This document shows positions 1 to 9,900 of a DNA stretch of 64,000 bases, piece by piece. The notes under the pieces are model-generated. The model worked only from the letters and a program-made list of their open reading frames with translations, did not search any database and was not told the DNA's origin. Each line of letters begins with the position of its first letter. The first letter of the stretch is position 1. The stretch spans positions 3,020,984-3,084,983 of the forward strand of contig CM030941.1 in NCBI GenBank assembly GCA_018136815.1, given 5' to 3'. A program made the translations under genes and the position numbers. The stretch comes from Isochrysis galbana (taxonomy: Eukaryota > Haptophyta > Isochrysidales > Isochrysidaceae).

Positions 1-480
1 GGCTTCTCGTCTCAACAATTGTAGCGTTTCGTGAACGGCTGTTAGTAGTGATACTCATGTACATATCGATGTCAATCGCAATCTGTGTCGATGATCATAT
101 AATGTGTAGAGAAGCACATTTCGTGGAGGGTATGAGCTGGTAGAGCTTATGGCTCCGTCACTAGTTGTGCATGCCTTGCATGAAGGGCATCAGTAAAAAT
201 ATACCGGAGGGGGGCCCGAATACTTTTTAGCGCTTGGTCTTCGGAGGCTTAAAATTGGCCATTTTTCGAAAATTTTGCCGGCGGACCCCCCATTTTTTTT
301 GCTGATCTCTCATACCAGAACCTATAGAAAGCTTATTTAGGCCTCCATTTGCCCATTACCGATTTCGCCCTCCGCACCCCCCTAGTGAGTGACCGGGCTA
401 GTGCTGAGCTCTGGCGGTCTCTTCAGTTTGGGTTTTCTTCCCTGTGCGGCCTTATTTATGGGTTATGGGTGCGCATAGAC
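1..480. other. No gene seen
   Basis: I see no convincing coding region, RNA gene or repeat here. The sequence is mixed in composition and runs into the hairpin and retroelement-like open frame that begins at about 481. Confidence 0.5.
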
Positions 481-500
481 AACTATCAGTAAACTGATAG
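481..500 (+). repeat. Element-head hairpin, copy 1
   Basis: AACTATCAGTAAACTGATAG forms an 8-bp stem and is followed by GGGTCATGGAG. The same arrangement (hairpin, GGGTC, ATGGA) recurs on the minus strand at 34299-34318 with a different but still self-complementary stem. The hairpin lies four bases before the ATG of the open frame at 505. Confidence 0.6.
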
Positions 501-504
501 GGTC

Positions 505-1164
505 ATGGAGCGCGCGCCGCCTCCCGCCCTCGCTGCCGCCGCCCTCGCCGCCATGGACGAAGCGTTCATGGACACGCCACTGTCGCCGAAGCGACCACGC
601 CAAGACGACCCGCCCGACCAGGTGGGCACAGGAGCCAGCGGGCCTCGCCCGCTCACCCCCGAGTACGGAGACACAACAGCCTGCATGCTGGCAGCAGCCA
701 GCATGCAGCACACCCACATCACTCCACACAGCCACCCCAGCCACACCACACAAGAGGGACGATCCAACAGGGAAGGCCTCCGGGCCTGGGTGTCGTCTGC
801 GGTTGCACCCACCGCAACACCCGAGCAAAACTCCTGTAAAAGGGAGAAATGGGTGGGACGATGCGTACAAATAGGTTGCCGCGTCAAGCTTCCGAATTTG
901 TGCTCAAAGGGCCCACGGGTGCTCTCGTCTTCTATTTTCAGCGTCGCCTTCAACGTTTGGTTTCTCGGTTATCTTGGGTTTCTCTCGCCTCGTTGTTTTA
1001 ATTTCGGATTTCTTCTATTTCGGTTGATTTGTTCTCGGATTTCGTTTGTTTCGGTTGCTTTGTTCTCCTTCCATGCCGCTCGTCGAGACGACTCGAATTT
1101 AGTCGGGGAGTGTCGTATTCCATACGATGACAGACTTTTACTTCTAACCGGTGGGTTATTTTAA
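505..1164 (+). CDS. Retroelement ORF1-like head (MERAP-type N-terminus), probably a remnant
   Basis: The frame opens with ATG GAG CGC GCG CCG, encoding MERAP. The two minus-strand frames starting at 2695 and 37935 begin the same way, and all three have a short hairpin just upstream. The first 60 or so residues are proline-, alanine- and aspartate-rich (SPKRPRQDD, then DQVGTG). After about residue 100 the frame enters hydrophobic low-complexity sequence with no recognisable domain, so the true coding part is probably short and truncated. There is no enzyme domain. The shared start suggests a dispersed element that carries a gag- or ORF1-like protein; that is inference. The alternative is a shared promoter or leader joined to different host sequences. 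Confidence 0.3.
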   Translation: MERAPPPALAAAALAAMDEAFMDTPLSPKRPRQDDPPDQVGTGASGPRPLTPEYGDTTACMLAAASMQHTHITPHSHPSHTTQEGRSNREGLRAWVSSAVAPTATPEQNSCKREKWVGRCVQIGCRVKLPNLCSKGPRVLSSSIFSVAFNVWFLGYLGFLSPRCFNFGFLLFRLICSRISFVSVALFSFHAARRDDSNLVGECRIPYDDRLLLLTGGLF

Positions 1165-1229
1165 GCCTCGAGGTCTCGTCGGCGACACTCTACCCCTTCT
1201 CTTACTTTCTTTCGATGTCATCAAACGTT

Positions 1230-1330
1230 CGGTGACAGTCTTCTGTCTTCTCCCCATGCATCGGTGACAGTCTCCTGTCTTCTCCTCATGCATCGGTGAC
1301 AGTCTTCTGTCTTCTCCTCGTGTATCGGTG
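1230..1330. repeat. 32-bp tandem repeat, about three units
   Basis: The unit CGGTGACAGTCTTCTGTCTT continues into TCTCC(C/T)CATGCAT. It starts at 1230, 1262 and 1294, and a fourth partial unit starts at 1326, so the period is 32 bp. The surrounding 1165-1640 is pyrimidine-rich with no gene I can support. Confidence 0.75.
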
Positions 1331-1777
1331 GTAGTTCCCCAGCGAGGTCTGCCCTCGTTGTTCCGACTTCTCTGTCGCACGTCTGTGCGCCGATGAGCCG
1401 CCTTGGTGCCGACGCTTGACAGTCCGTCTTGGGTGTGGTTAGTTTTCGCCCTGTTTGGGTTAGTTCGTGTGTGACTGCGTGACGTGGACCTTTTTGGAGT
1501 CCCTGTGTTGTAGTCTCTCGTGTCTACCTTGGACCTAAGAAGCTCTCATTCTCATTCTCTCTCTTCCTCTAGCTCGCTAGCTAGCCTCGGCCCTACCCTC
1601 CAACGCCGCGCGTTGCGAGCCTCCGACCCTCCGTCTCTCTCTTCGTCCCTAGCACTCGATGGTAGACACAGTCAGACCCGGCTTCTACTATGACCTCTCA
1701 GACATATTCCCGCAAGCAACAACCAACAACTCTTTCACGGCCGCGTCAGCTGCCGGCTCGATCGAACGGCCCTCTGC

Positions 1778-2695
1778 CTACGAGCCAGTGGTCATCGCAT
1801 GTTCGACAGACTTGCGTGGGGCCGAGTCGGCTAGAGCGCCATAGGTTACCGCAAACTCGTGTGAGACTCCCGAGAGAGCTGCTTTGAGCTTGTCGCCATA
1901 TGCGGCCTTGAATTGGTCGTACGCGTCTTCATCGACATAGAAAATCCAAGGACCTTTACGCCCTTTGTCCATCCCATCTGGGGTTGCATCCAAGCCCTCA
2001 AGCTTGGAGAGAAGGAACTTCATGTAGGTTGCAATGTCTTCACTCTTAATCTCCTTCTTGTCGTCAGCCAGCTGTGCTAGCTGTATGAAGAAGGGGGTGT
2101 CGTCCGGTTCCTCCTCCTCATCATGAGGGGGGGAAGCAAATTGTGTGGTGTGGGTTTGGAACGATTTCGGTTCCGACTGGGGGTCCGCTCGCTTGCGCGA
2201 GGGCGGTAGTGGTTGTTGAGTTGGTGGTTGTGGGGCTTTCTGTGCTTCTTGTGGGTGCTTCCCTTTGGGGCCGGCCGCCTCAGCGTACGACTTCTGTGCT
2301 GAGTTGTTGGAGGGGTTGGAAGCCGTAAAGGCTCCAATGATTGATTGTTGAGTCAAGTGCCCGCCCCCGAGGGGTGCACTGCAGGTAGGAGTTGCCACCA
2401 TGGGGGTGACAGCAAGGCTGCCACCCACCATGGGGAGTCCTTGTTGTGGTGGCATGGCGGCAGTGGCTGGCGGCAAGGCCAGAGGCTGGCTCTGTTGGTC
2501 TGCAGGGAACAGGACTCTGCCTGTTCCCTGCTTGTGTGGCTGTTGGGGAGGCGAGGGCGGTAGGATCATGTCCACATCACTGTCGGTCAGGGGGGCAGCC
2601 TGTGAGCGCTTCGGCTCCGGCGGCTTGGGGCGGCCCCGGTGGGGCGTCGTGGCGGCGGGGGGCTGGGAGGTGGGAGCGGTCGGCGCGCGCTCCAT
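1778..2695 (-). CDS. ORF1-like protein of an interspersed element (MERAP family)
   Basis: This open frame of 305 codons starts at an ATG (2695) directly preceded by a hairpin (2700-2719). Residues 1-60 are rich in Pro and basic residues and include LTDSDVDMILPPSP. The middle is Gln/Pro/Ser-rich and probably disordered. The last 110 residues look folded: an acidic patch (DEEEEPDD), then a mixed segment with FFIQLAQLADDKKEIKSED and WIFYVDEDAYDQFKAAY. I do not recognise the fold. A second copy of the first 65 or so codons lies at 37740-37935 with only scattered changes, which shows the sequence is dispersed. A likely role is the nucleic-acid-binding first ORF of a retrotransposon. No reverse transcriptase lies beside it, so that is inference. 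A lineage-specific host protein with a duplicated 5' end is the alternative. Confidence 0.45.
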   Translation of the reverse strand: MERAPTAPTSQPPAATTPHRGRPKPPEPKRSQAAPLTDSDVDMILPPSPPQQPHKQGTGRVLFPADQQSQPLALPPATAAMPPQQGLPMVGGSLAVTPMVATPTCSAPLGGGHLTQQSIIGAFTASNPSNNSAQKSYAEAAGPKGKHPQEAQKAPQPPTQQPLPPSRKRADPQSEPKSFQTHTTQFASPPHDEEEEPDDTPFFIQLAQLADDKKEIKSEDIATYMKFLLSKLEGLDATPDGMDKGRKGPWIFYVDEDAYDQFKAAYGDKLKAALSGVSHEFAVTYGALADSAPRKSVEHAMTTGS

Positions 2696-2699
2696 CGCT

Positions 2700-2719
2700 A
2701 AAACTATAACAATAGTTTT
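2700..2719 (-). repeat. Element-head hairpin, copy 2
   Basis: AAAACTAT-TGTT-ATAGTTTT on the minus strand forms an 8-bp stem with a 4-nt loop. AGCGATGGAGCG follows it and contains the start codon of the 1778-2695 frame. Confidence 0.6.
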
Positions 2720-2840
2720 GAGGATTTTTTAACGGTAGAGGGAGGCAGGAATTTACTGGTAGAAGAAGAGCGTGGAATTTAATTGTAGAAGAAGGGCGGA
2801 GAGGAGAGAGGAGAAGGAGCGGGGCTCGAATTGCAGAGCG

Positions 2841-2919
2841 CTCCGTCTGGACTCGAACTCGCGACCCAGAGCAAAAGGTTGGTGGAGGCGGTGGGTTGAA
2901 CCACTATGCCACGCGAGAG
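2841..2919 (-). ncRNA. tRNA-like sequence or tRNA-derived SINE head
   Basis: On the minus strand TGGCATAGTGG (2901-2911) matches the Pol III A box. GTTCGAGTCC (2849-2858) matches the B box. They are separated by 42 nt, within the range of a tRNA with a long variable region or a small intron. CTTTTGC could be an anticodon loop (UUU). The T stem and acceptor stem pair poorly, so a functional tRNA is unlikely. A tRNA-derived SINE head or tRNA pseudogene fits better. It lies about 145 bp upstream of, and in the same direction as, the 1778-2695 frame. Confidence 0.45.
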
Positions 2920-3090
2920 TTTACGTAGCTATAGGGCCGATGGGAAGGGCTGAGAACCGCCCTATATACTCTGAGTTTTTTTCTCTTCTTTTTCACTCTT
3001 CTTCTTCTTTCTTCCTCTGTTCTTTCTACTTTTTACTGTTTTTCTTTACTGTTATTTCTTTTTGCCTCTGAGACATCGCGAATGCGACAA

Positions 3091-3437
3091 AGGGGCAGGT
3101 GAGGCTGGGGCATGGCCCTGGCCTCTCCTGCCTCTCCCTCGGTGGCGCTCCGCGCCCTTGCAGGACGACTGGAGTTGGCTGGGGGGTCCTGATCAGGGGC
3201 GCCCAAGGGAGGAGGGGCTGGTCAGAGAGATGGGCTGGCCACGACGGGCCGGGCGCCAGGCGGGCGAGTCAGGCGGGCTTGTGAGCGGAGAGGAATGGGT
3301 CAGCAGGGCTATGTGCTCCTGGCAAGCCATCAAGCGCTACCAGGAGAGTGGATGGTCCCTCCCCCATGGCAGGGGAGGAGTAGAGAGAGAGGGGGGCTCG
3401 TGCCCCCCCATGAGCGAACTAAGTATAAACTTAGTTG
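3091..3437 (-). repeat. Interspersed repeat family A, copy A1 (partial)
   Basis: This is the reverse complement of the sequence shared with 20412-21061, 48717-49150, 49685-49860 and 62252-62862. Shared blocks are the (CC)ATGGGGGGGCACGAGCC head (here CTCATGGGGGGGCACG), CTGGCAAGCCATC and GGGGCAGGTGAGGCTGGGGC. The hairpin at 3417-3436 (AACTAAGT/ACTTAGTT) forms its head. The distal part of the element, with the AGTCCCGCACCTG block, is missing. Confidence 0.7.
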
Positions 3438-3440
3438 ACC

Positions 3441-3458
3441 CTATCACTTCAACGATAG
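3441..3458 (-). repeat. Element-head hairpin abutting copy A1
   Basis: On the minus strand CTATCGTT-GA-AGTGATAG pairs fully only if two G-T wobbles are allowed. It is followed by GGGTCA, as in copy 1, and then directly by the AACTAAGT hairpin of repeat A1, so two head hairpins lie in tandem. The rest of 3459-3941 holds no gene I can support and is 3' flank of the dynein gene. Confidence 0.5.
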
Positions 3459-3941
3459 GCTTCTCCATTGTCCATTACAAAAAGCCTACATCAATAAGTA
3501 AACAATCTTAGTTGGTGCATGCTACACACCACCATAGAATACACACGCAGAGCGAGCGGGTCTCCTCGGCGCGTAGTGCCCTACAAGCACGGGCATGGCC
3601 ACGCTGGCAGTTGAGCAAGTGATTGAGCACCTAGGACAGCCATGGAGCAAACTGTGCCATGCCCACTGTTTAGTCATGGAAGATCCGATGCTAGCAAAGA
3701 TGGCCACTTGGTGAACGACGACCAAATACTCTGTGGTGTCGTGTGAGGCCGCGCTCTCTTCGGCCGCGCTTTTAGGCCATAGCCGATGGCCATGCCACGG
3801 TATCGCCAAATTGAAGGGTCCCATGTGGAGTGGAAGTGGCCAAGGGCACAATTGCTCGTGTCTCAACACCAAATGGCACCGTCGGCTCCACCCGCTCGAC
3901 GGCTAGGGCCCCTGACTCATGCTTCGACCTCAAGAACTGCC

Positions 3942-6900
3942 TCACTCTTCCGGTTGCATGAACAAGGCAACCGCCGCGAGCACCCAGCAGCTCGGATCGC
4001 GCTCGGTACACAGCGGAGCGGCGAATAAATAGGTGGGTCCACGCAGAGAAGATGAATACACCGGGCATGTGTAGACTTGGGCATTTGGCAGCTCATGGGG
4101 CAGCACTCCCCGGATATGCAAAACTGGCATCTCGGGAAAATGCTCTGAAGGGTCAGCATCAGTTAGTACTTGTTGCCCCACGTCCCACCGTGCACCATCG
4201 AGATAGAAGCCGTGGACGTGCACGCCTTCGTCCGGCTGCGCCCAGAGGTCTTCCGGCCAAGTGATGGTGAATTGTGCATGCATGACGACCGCGTCCAATG
4301 TTTGGCCTTTCTGTCGGCTGGCTGCTTGCAAAGTGGCGCAGATGAAGCCCATGGGGTTCCACAGGCCTCCAAGCCACACGGACGGCGGAAGTGCCATTTT
4401 CTTTGCGGCCATTGTCGCAAGCTGCTTGGTTCGCTGTAGCAAGTCGTCAACCCACGCAGGAAGGGATTTGAGAGTATAGGACCCTGTAGGTCCGTGTTGT
4501 AAGCATATCTCAAGCCAAGACATAGGCACATGTGCATTGAAGATGTCATCAATCAGCTGCTCCATGGTATGGGATGTGTTCACCCCACCCATAAGACAGA
4601 GGCTGAGTTCTGATAGAGAGCGCCTCACAGCCAGGACGATATGGTTTGCACGATGCACCTCTTGCAATAGAGCAACGGTGTACGGAGTGGGAGCGCCAGC
4701 CGCCTTCTTGATCTCAGCGACGTGGAAGGGTGCGGGGAGGCGTGCCATAATATCCTGCACTGCAGCCGCCACAGTTGCCTCCTTCTTGCGCGCTTCGCGA
4801 TGGTGAGAATGATCCATCGCACCTCGTCGTGACGCACGGGCCAACGCGTCCTTGCTGAAGGCGTCCTTGCCGTGACCAAACTGTGCACAACTGGAGAGGA
4901 CCCCACCTGCAAGCACAGTGAGCGTGAGACACAAGTCATCGGTCTTTTTGCGCAGTAGTGTTCCCTGTGAGGAGGTTGGCATGCCGAAGAGCTCAGGCGT
5001 CTCGGATGGCAGGTTCTCGATGAGGTCCATGTATTCTTCGTGGCTGCCTTCGGCGACACAGTCGAAGCCGGGCGCGAGCTGAGCGGCGGCAGACGGATCC
5101 ATGATCTCGTGGCGGAAGGTCTGGCGTAGGTAGGCCGCAAACACGCGCTTATCATGCGCATCGGTCACACGGTCGCCGTAGACGATCTCGCCCAAGGTGC
5201 GACGTAAGTCACCCCAAGGAATCGACTCGCTCCGCGCGAGATAATCCTCTATGATAGTAGCACCCATGAGTAGATCGTCGTGACGGATAGTGCACGGCGA
5301 ACCATAGCCGCGCCGCCCGAATTGTCGTCGACCGAGCGCCAGCACATGGAAGAAGCATAGGGAGAAGAGTAACGGGCCCATGGCCTCGGGCTGTGACGAC
5401 TGATCAATGGTCGACTGCGAGAAGGAGGTGAAGGCAGCACGCAAATTGGGCTCGATTAGTTCCGCCGGCTGCATCGCGGCTTTGATTGAGCACTGGACGA
5501 TGGCATCGGGCACATTGCGATCGAGCGGGTGTTGCGAAGGAGCCGCAGAAAGGAAGCAGCGGAAGTCGTCGTGTCCTGTCTCGGCAGCCGTAGCGAGAAG
5601 TTCCTCGAGGCGCGGCAGCCATTGAGAGGACAGTTGGATATTTTTCAGGAGCAACCAACCCCCTTTCTCCGCTAGCCGCAGGAGACTCATCTCGGCGCGT
5701 GCCTCCTGCGCGGGGCCCATCGCAAGGGACTCAAGCCGACCATTTGCGCAGGTGAAGCCAAGCTTGCGTCCAAGCTCCTCGACATTGGCGCCAGGGTCGG
5801 CACCGGGACACAGCATGAAGAAGATCGGCGTCGCTGCCGATGATTCGTTGAAGAAATCTTGAATCGAATCTGGCGGCGCAGTGACGAAGTTGTCTCCCAG
5901 GCTGTCGCGAACGAGATTGGAGAGCCCCAGAACGAGGCGGTCCGGCCTCAGCGCGCGGACGAGCAAAAGACGCTCGAAGGGCGTCAGCATTTCCTCCCAC
6001 GGCTCCGGGAGTTCTCCAACCACTTCAGGGCAGGGGGAGTCCATCCAAATACGCCAATCTTCCGACTCCATCTCAAGCCGATCCAGGAGTTCGCCACGAA
6101 ACGGGGCACTGCGTAGCTCGCTTAGGGCGGTAACCACACCCCATTGTGCAGTGCTAAGGTATGAGGCCGCCCACGGCGTTGGCAAGAGATCGCGGGGATT
6201 GCACGGTCCTTGCAGTAGGAAGGCGATCTGCTCATCGGGCACCGCATTGGCCTGTTGTTCAATACGGATGGCTAGGCGTGCCGCGAACGGTAGCCGGTGC
6301 TCCTCAAGCAAACCCCGTCGCGCGAAGTGAAACACGCGATATGTGACGTCGCGCAGTAGCTGCTCGCGGCGCTTTGCGGCCACCTCTTCGCTTTGGTTTA
6401 ACTTTATGACGGATTGGAGGTCAATCCTTTGGGACATTAGCGATGCCTTGCGAGGCTGCGCAGTCGACTGGGCCTCGACAGCCAACATCAAATCAAGCAA
6501 TCGATTACCCGTGCCCACGCCGCGGCGCGCGCGCCCACGCTGGCCAGTCAAAGCGTACTCGAAGATGGCGAAGAAGGCATTGAGCGAGAATTGATAGAAA
6601 GAATGTAGCAGCTGCAGCTCACTTAGCACGAAAAACATCAGCGCGCCACGTCGCGCGATGGGCCGGTAGCTCTCTCGTGTGGCATCCACCTGGAGGAGCA
6701 CCTCCTCCGCGTTTCGCATGGCTTCCGCGACAGTCTTTGCCTCTGCCTTTGTGCGCTCAATGCTCTCAATAATGTCTTCGTGGTCGAGCACTGAGCCGTC
6801 TGCGTCGGCGAGCTCCAAAAGGATCGCGTTCTCAAATTCACCAAGCCGCCCATGCGCGTCGTAGACTTCGGAGACCAGGGTGCATCTGCGCTTGTCAATG

Positions 6901-9900
6901 TCCGGGCGCTCGCGAGCGACGGTTAGCGTCAGGAGGTGATCCGATAGCCCCTGCTCCGTCACAGCGAAATTGACGAGCACCACCTCGGCTTGCACTTCCG
7001 GCGGATAATGCGGATTGGCAAGACGGGTTTGCAGGTACAAGCGGAAGCTGGTCGACAGCTCCAACTCGGCAGCTCCGACCTGCACCCACTTGCTACCATC
7101 CGAGCGCACCGAGTGGCGTCGTGAGACGATTGACGTCAGTGAGGACTCGTATGCTTCGCCCAAATTCTCCACGAGCATCGGCACTCCCTGCGCAGCCGCC
7201 TTGCACAAATCCTCGAGCAAGGTGGTAGATCCAGCCGCGGTGATTTTCAACTTGTTTTTGGCCTCGCGCGTCTTGATCCATGTAATACCCTGCGCCTGCG
7301 GGTCTATGACAAGAGGCCAGCGCTCCGAGGCAACGATTATGGCGCCATTCTCCATCGAGGTGCGGTCTCGGAAAACACTCTCGTGGGCCCACTGTCGTTG
7401 TTCCGTGGGCGTGATAAGTATGTCCAACACGTCGCAGCCGCCCCCGCTACCAGGGCTACCCACACTGTCAGCTGCCTCCCCACGAACGTAGGGCGTGAGA
7501 TGGTTGCGCATCAGCTTCTCACGGTACGGCTGCGTGAAGACGCCAGCGTACGACACGAACGAAGCCGCGAGTAGGACATCCCCCGGTAGTCCCGCGAGGC
7601 GTGTTCGCAACCCTGAAAGGTGCGCCGCCCATCGTGGGGCCTCGGAATCCAAAGAGCTCGTGAGACGAGTCGCAAGCTCCAGCCGGACCTCTGCACCTCG
7701 GGCCTCAGATTGCGCCACCGATTCCTCCGCGCACACACGCTCATGCTGTGCAACGAGTTCGCTTACGCGCCTCTCTGCTTCCTCCTTCTGGGCAACCGCT
7801 GCCGCGTACGCGTCTTTAGCCTCCTTTGCCACACGCTGCGCCTGCACGGCGGCTGCCTTCTTCGGAGCCACAAGCTCGTGGATGTCCGCGTACGTCATGA
7901 TGCTCCTCACAAACGTGCACAGGTGAACCGCAGCTTGAGCCTTAGGCGACACGCTCTCCGGCCGGAACGTCTCCTTCTCAAGCAATGGGCGCACGTTTGC
8001 GAAGTTACGCTTTGGCACCGCACCCTTGTCGACCTTGTCCTTGAACCCGTTGAGGGTCTTAAGGAAGCTAGCCGGGTCCCGCATCAAGAACTGAGCCTGT
8101 CGCCAGCTTGAGTCTACTCTACCACCACGACCACCGTCGTGAAATAGAAATAAGCATGCGGCGAGCACGTCGTCTGCGCCAGAAGGAGGCGTGCTAAGGG
8201 ACTTGAGGTCCATCACGTCGCGTCGATTGATTGAGGATACGGCACGGCTCGCGGCCTCCGCTGCTGGCACCGCATTTGCCTCCTCTTGCTCGACGCTGGC
8301 CGCCATGGCCTCCGCCTCTTGACGATTCCTATCTGCTCGTTGGACGAGTTCCTCCGCCTTCTCCGTCGCGGCGACGACGCGCTGCTGCTCGGCTTGGACC
8401 ATTGGAGCCAGTTTTTCACGTTGCATGGCCTTCTGTTCCACGCGCTCTAGCTTAGATTTGATCTCATCGTCAAGAGTTCGCACCTGATCGGCGGCTGCCT
8501 CCAACTTCTCCAGCCCCTTGGCATACCTCTGCAACAACGTCTTTGTCTCGGCTCGGAATCGGTCCAGCATCGCACGGTACAGCGAGACAAGCTGCAAGAA
8601 GGATTTTGGCGTGACGTAGTTGTAGCGCCTTTCGTTAGCAGCGAAGTCAGCTGAAAGGGCTTGCACTGCGGAGAAAGAGAAAGGCATGAACTTGACGATC
8701 GCCGACTTTGTTTCCTCGTCGCCGAGGTCGACGTCCTGTAGAATCGCATGAGAGACTGAGGCAAGTGCCTCCTCAGGCCACATGTGGATGACATCGATGA
8801 GGAGACGTGACATGAAATTTGGGAATCGGCGAACACGATCTTGTAGCGATCCGCCCATCGGGGACAGGCAAAGCACAACGTGCAAATGCGTGCGCACACG
8901 TCTCACGAAGAACTCCCAGAGCGCAGCTTCATCCTCTGAAACACCGGCGCGCTTTGCTAATGGATGCAGGTCGTTTAGCATGTCGTCGATATCCTCGGGT
9001 GGAAAGAGCGAGCGGACGTCGGCGGAGAGCAGTATGTCGGCAAGCAACTGATAGATTTCATCGCCGGCCCCAGCAAGCCTCTGGTCCGCAAGCATCAACG
9101 TCACACCGTGTCCGCGGACACCAGCCTCACGGCTAAGGGAGCGTAGATTAGCGCGCAGCTCTTCGGCACCGTATTCCGCAGACGTGTTGGCTGCCGTGAG
9201 CGGATAACGAGCGAGGTGTGATGCGAGCCGACATAAGGATTGCTTGCCGGAGCCACCAACACCAATAATCATGCCATGACTCCCCGGCAGGGCCAGGATG
9301 CGAGCAATGTGGCACACGTGGCGCAGAGCATCCTCAAAGAGTACCAAGTCCATCACTGGGTTAGATTGGTTATACTCATTAAGTGAATCCGACACGAGCC
9401 CGGTCAAGTCGTGAAAGGAAAAGACGCGATCGTACGCGCGGTACTCAAGGCCATTCGCGAAGTCGCAAAATAAGAAAGGGGGCTGGAAGAGCAGCGCCGG
9501 AGGCATGTCCGTGAAATGATGCCTGGCGTGCTCTTGCACAAGGGACTGGTAGCGACGATGATCTCCTGCCGTGGACAATCGGTCGGCATAGACGCGCTCC
9601 GATTCATGCAGCCACAGCTGCACAAACTTGAGAGGGTCTGCAAACTGTTCGGGCTTCGAGAGCAGCACGCCTTGGAATACGGCGGAGAGATGAGATAAAG
9701 TGAAATCGTACGTGACGTGCGCCGCCGTCTTGCGAAAAGTAGCCGCCACGGACTTGTGCAACGAGAGCGCCGCTTGCACGAGCTTTTTGCCCATGTCTTG
9801 TATGACTGACGAGAACCCACGAAGATGCCCGGTGAGCATCGTCGAATAGATCGTGGTCAACGCCTCGTCTGACGGGAAGGGCACGACGAATGTCGAAAAG

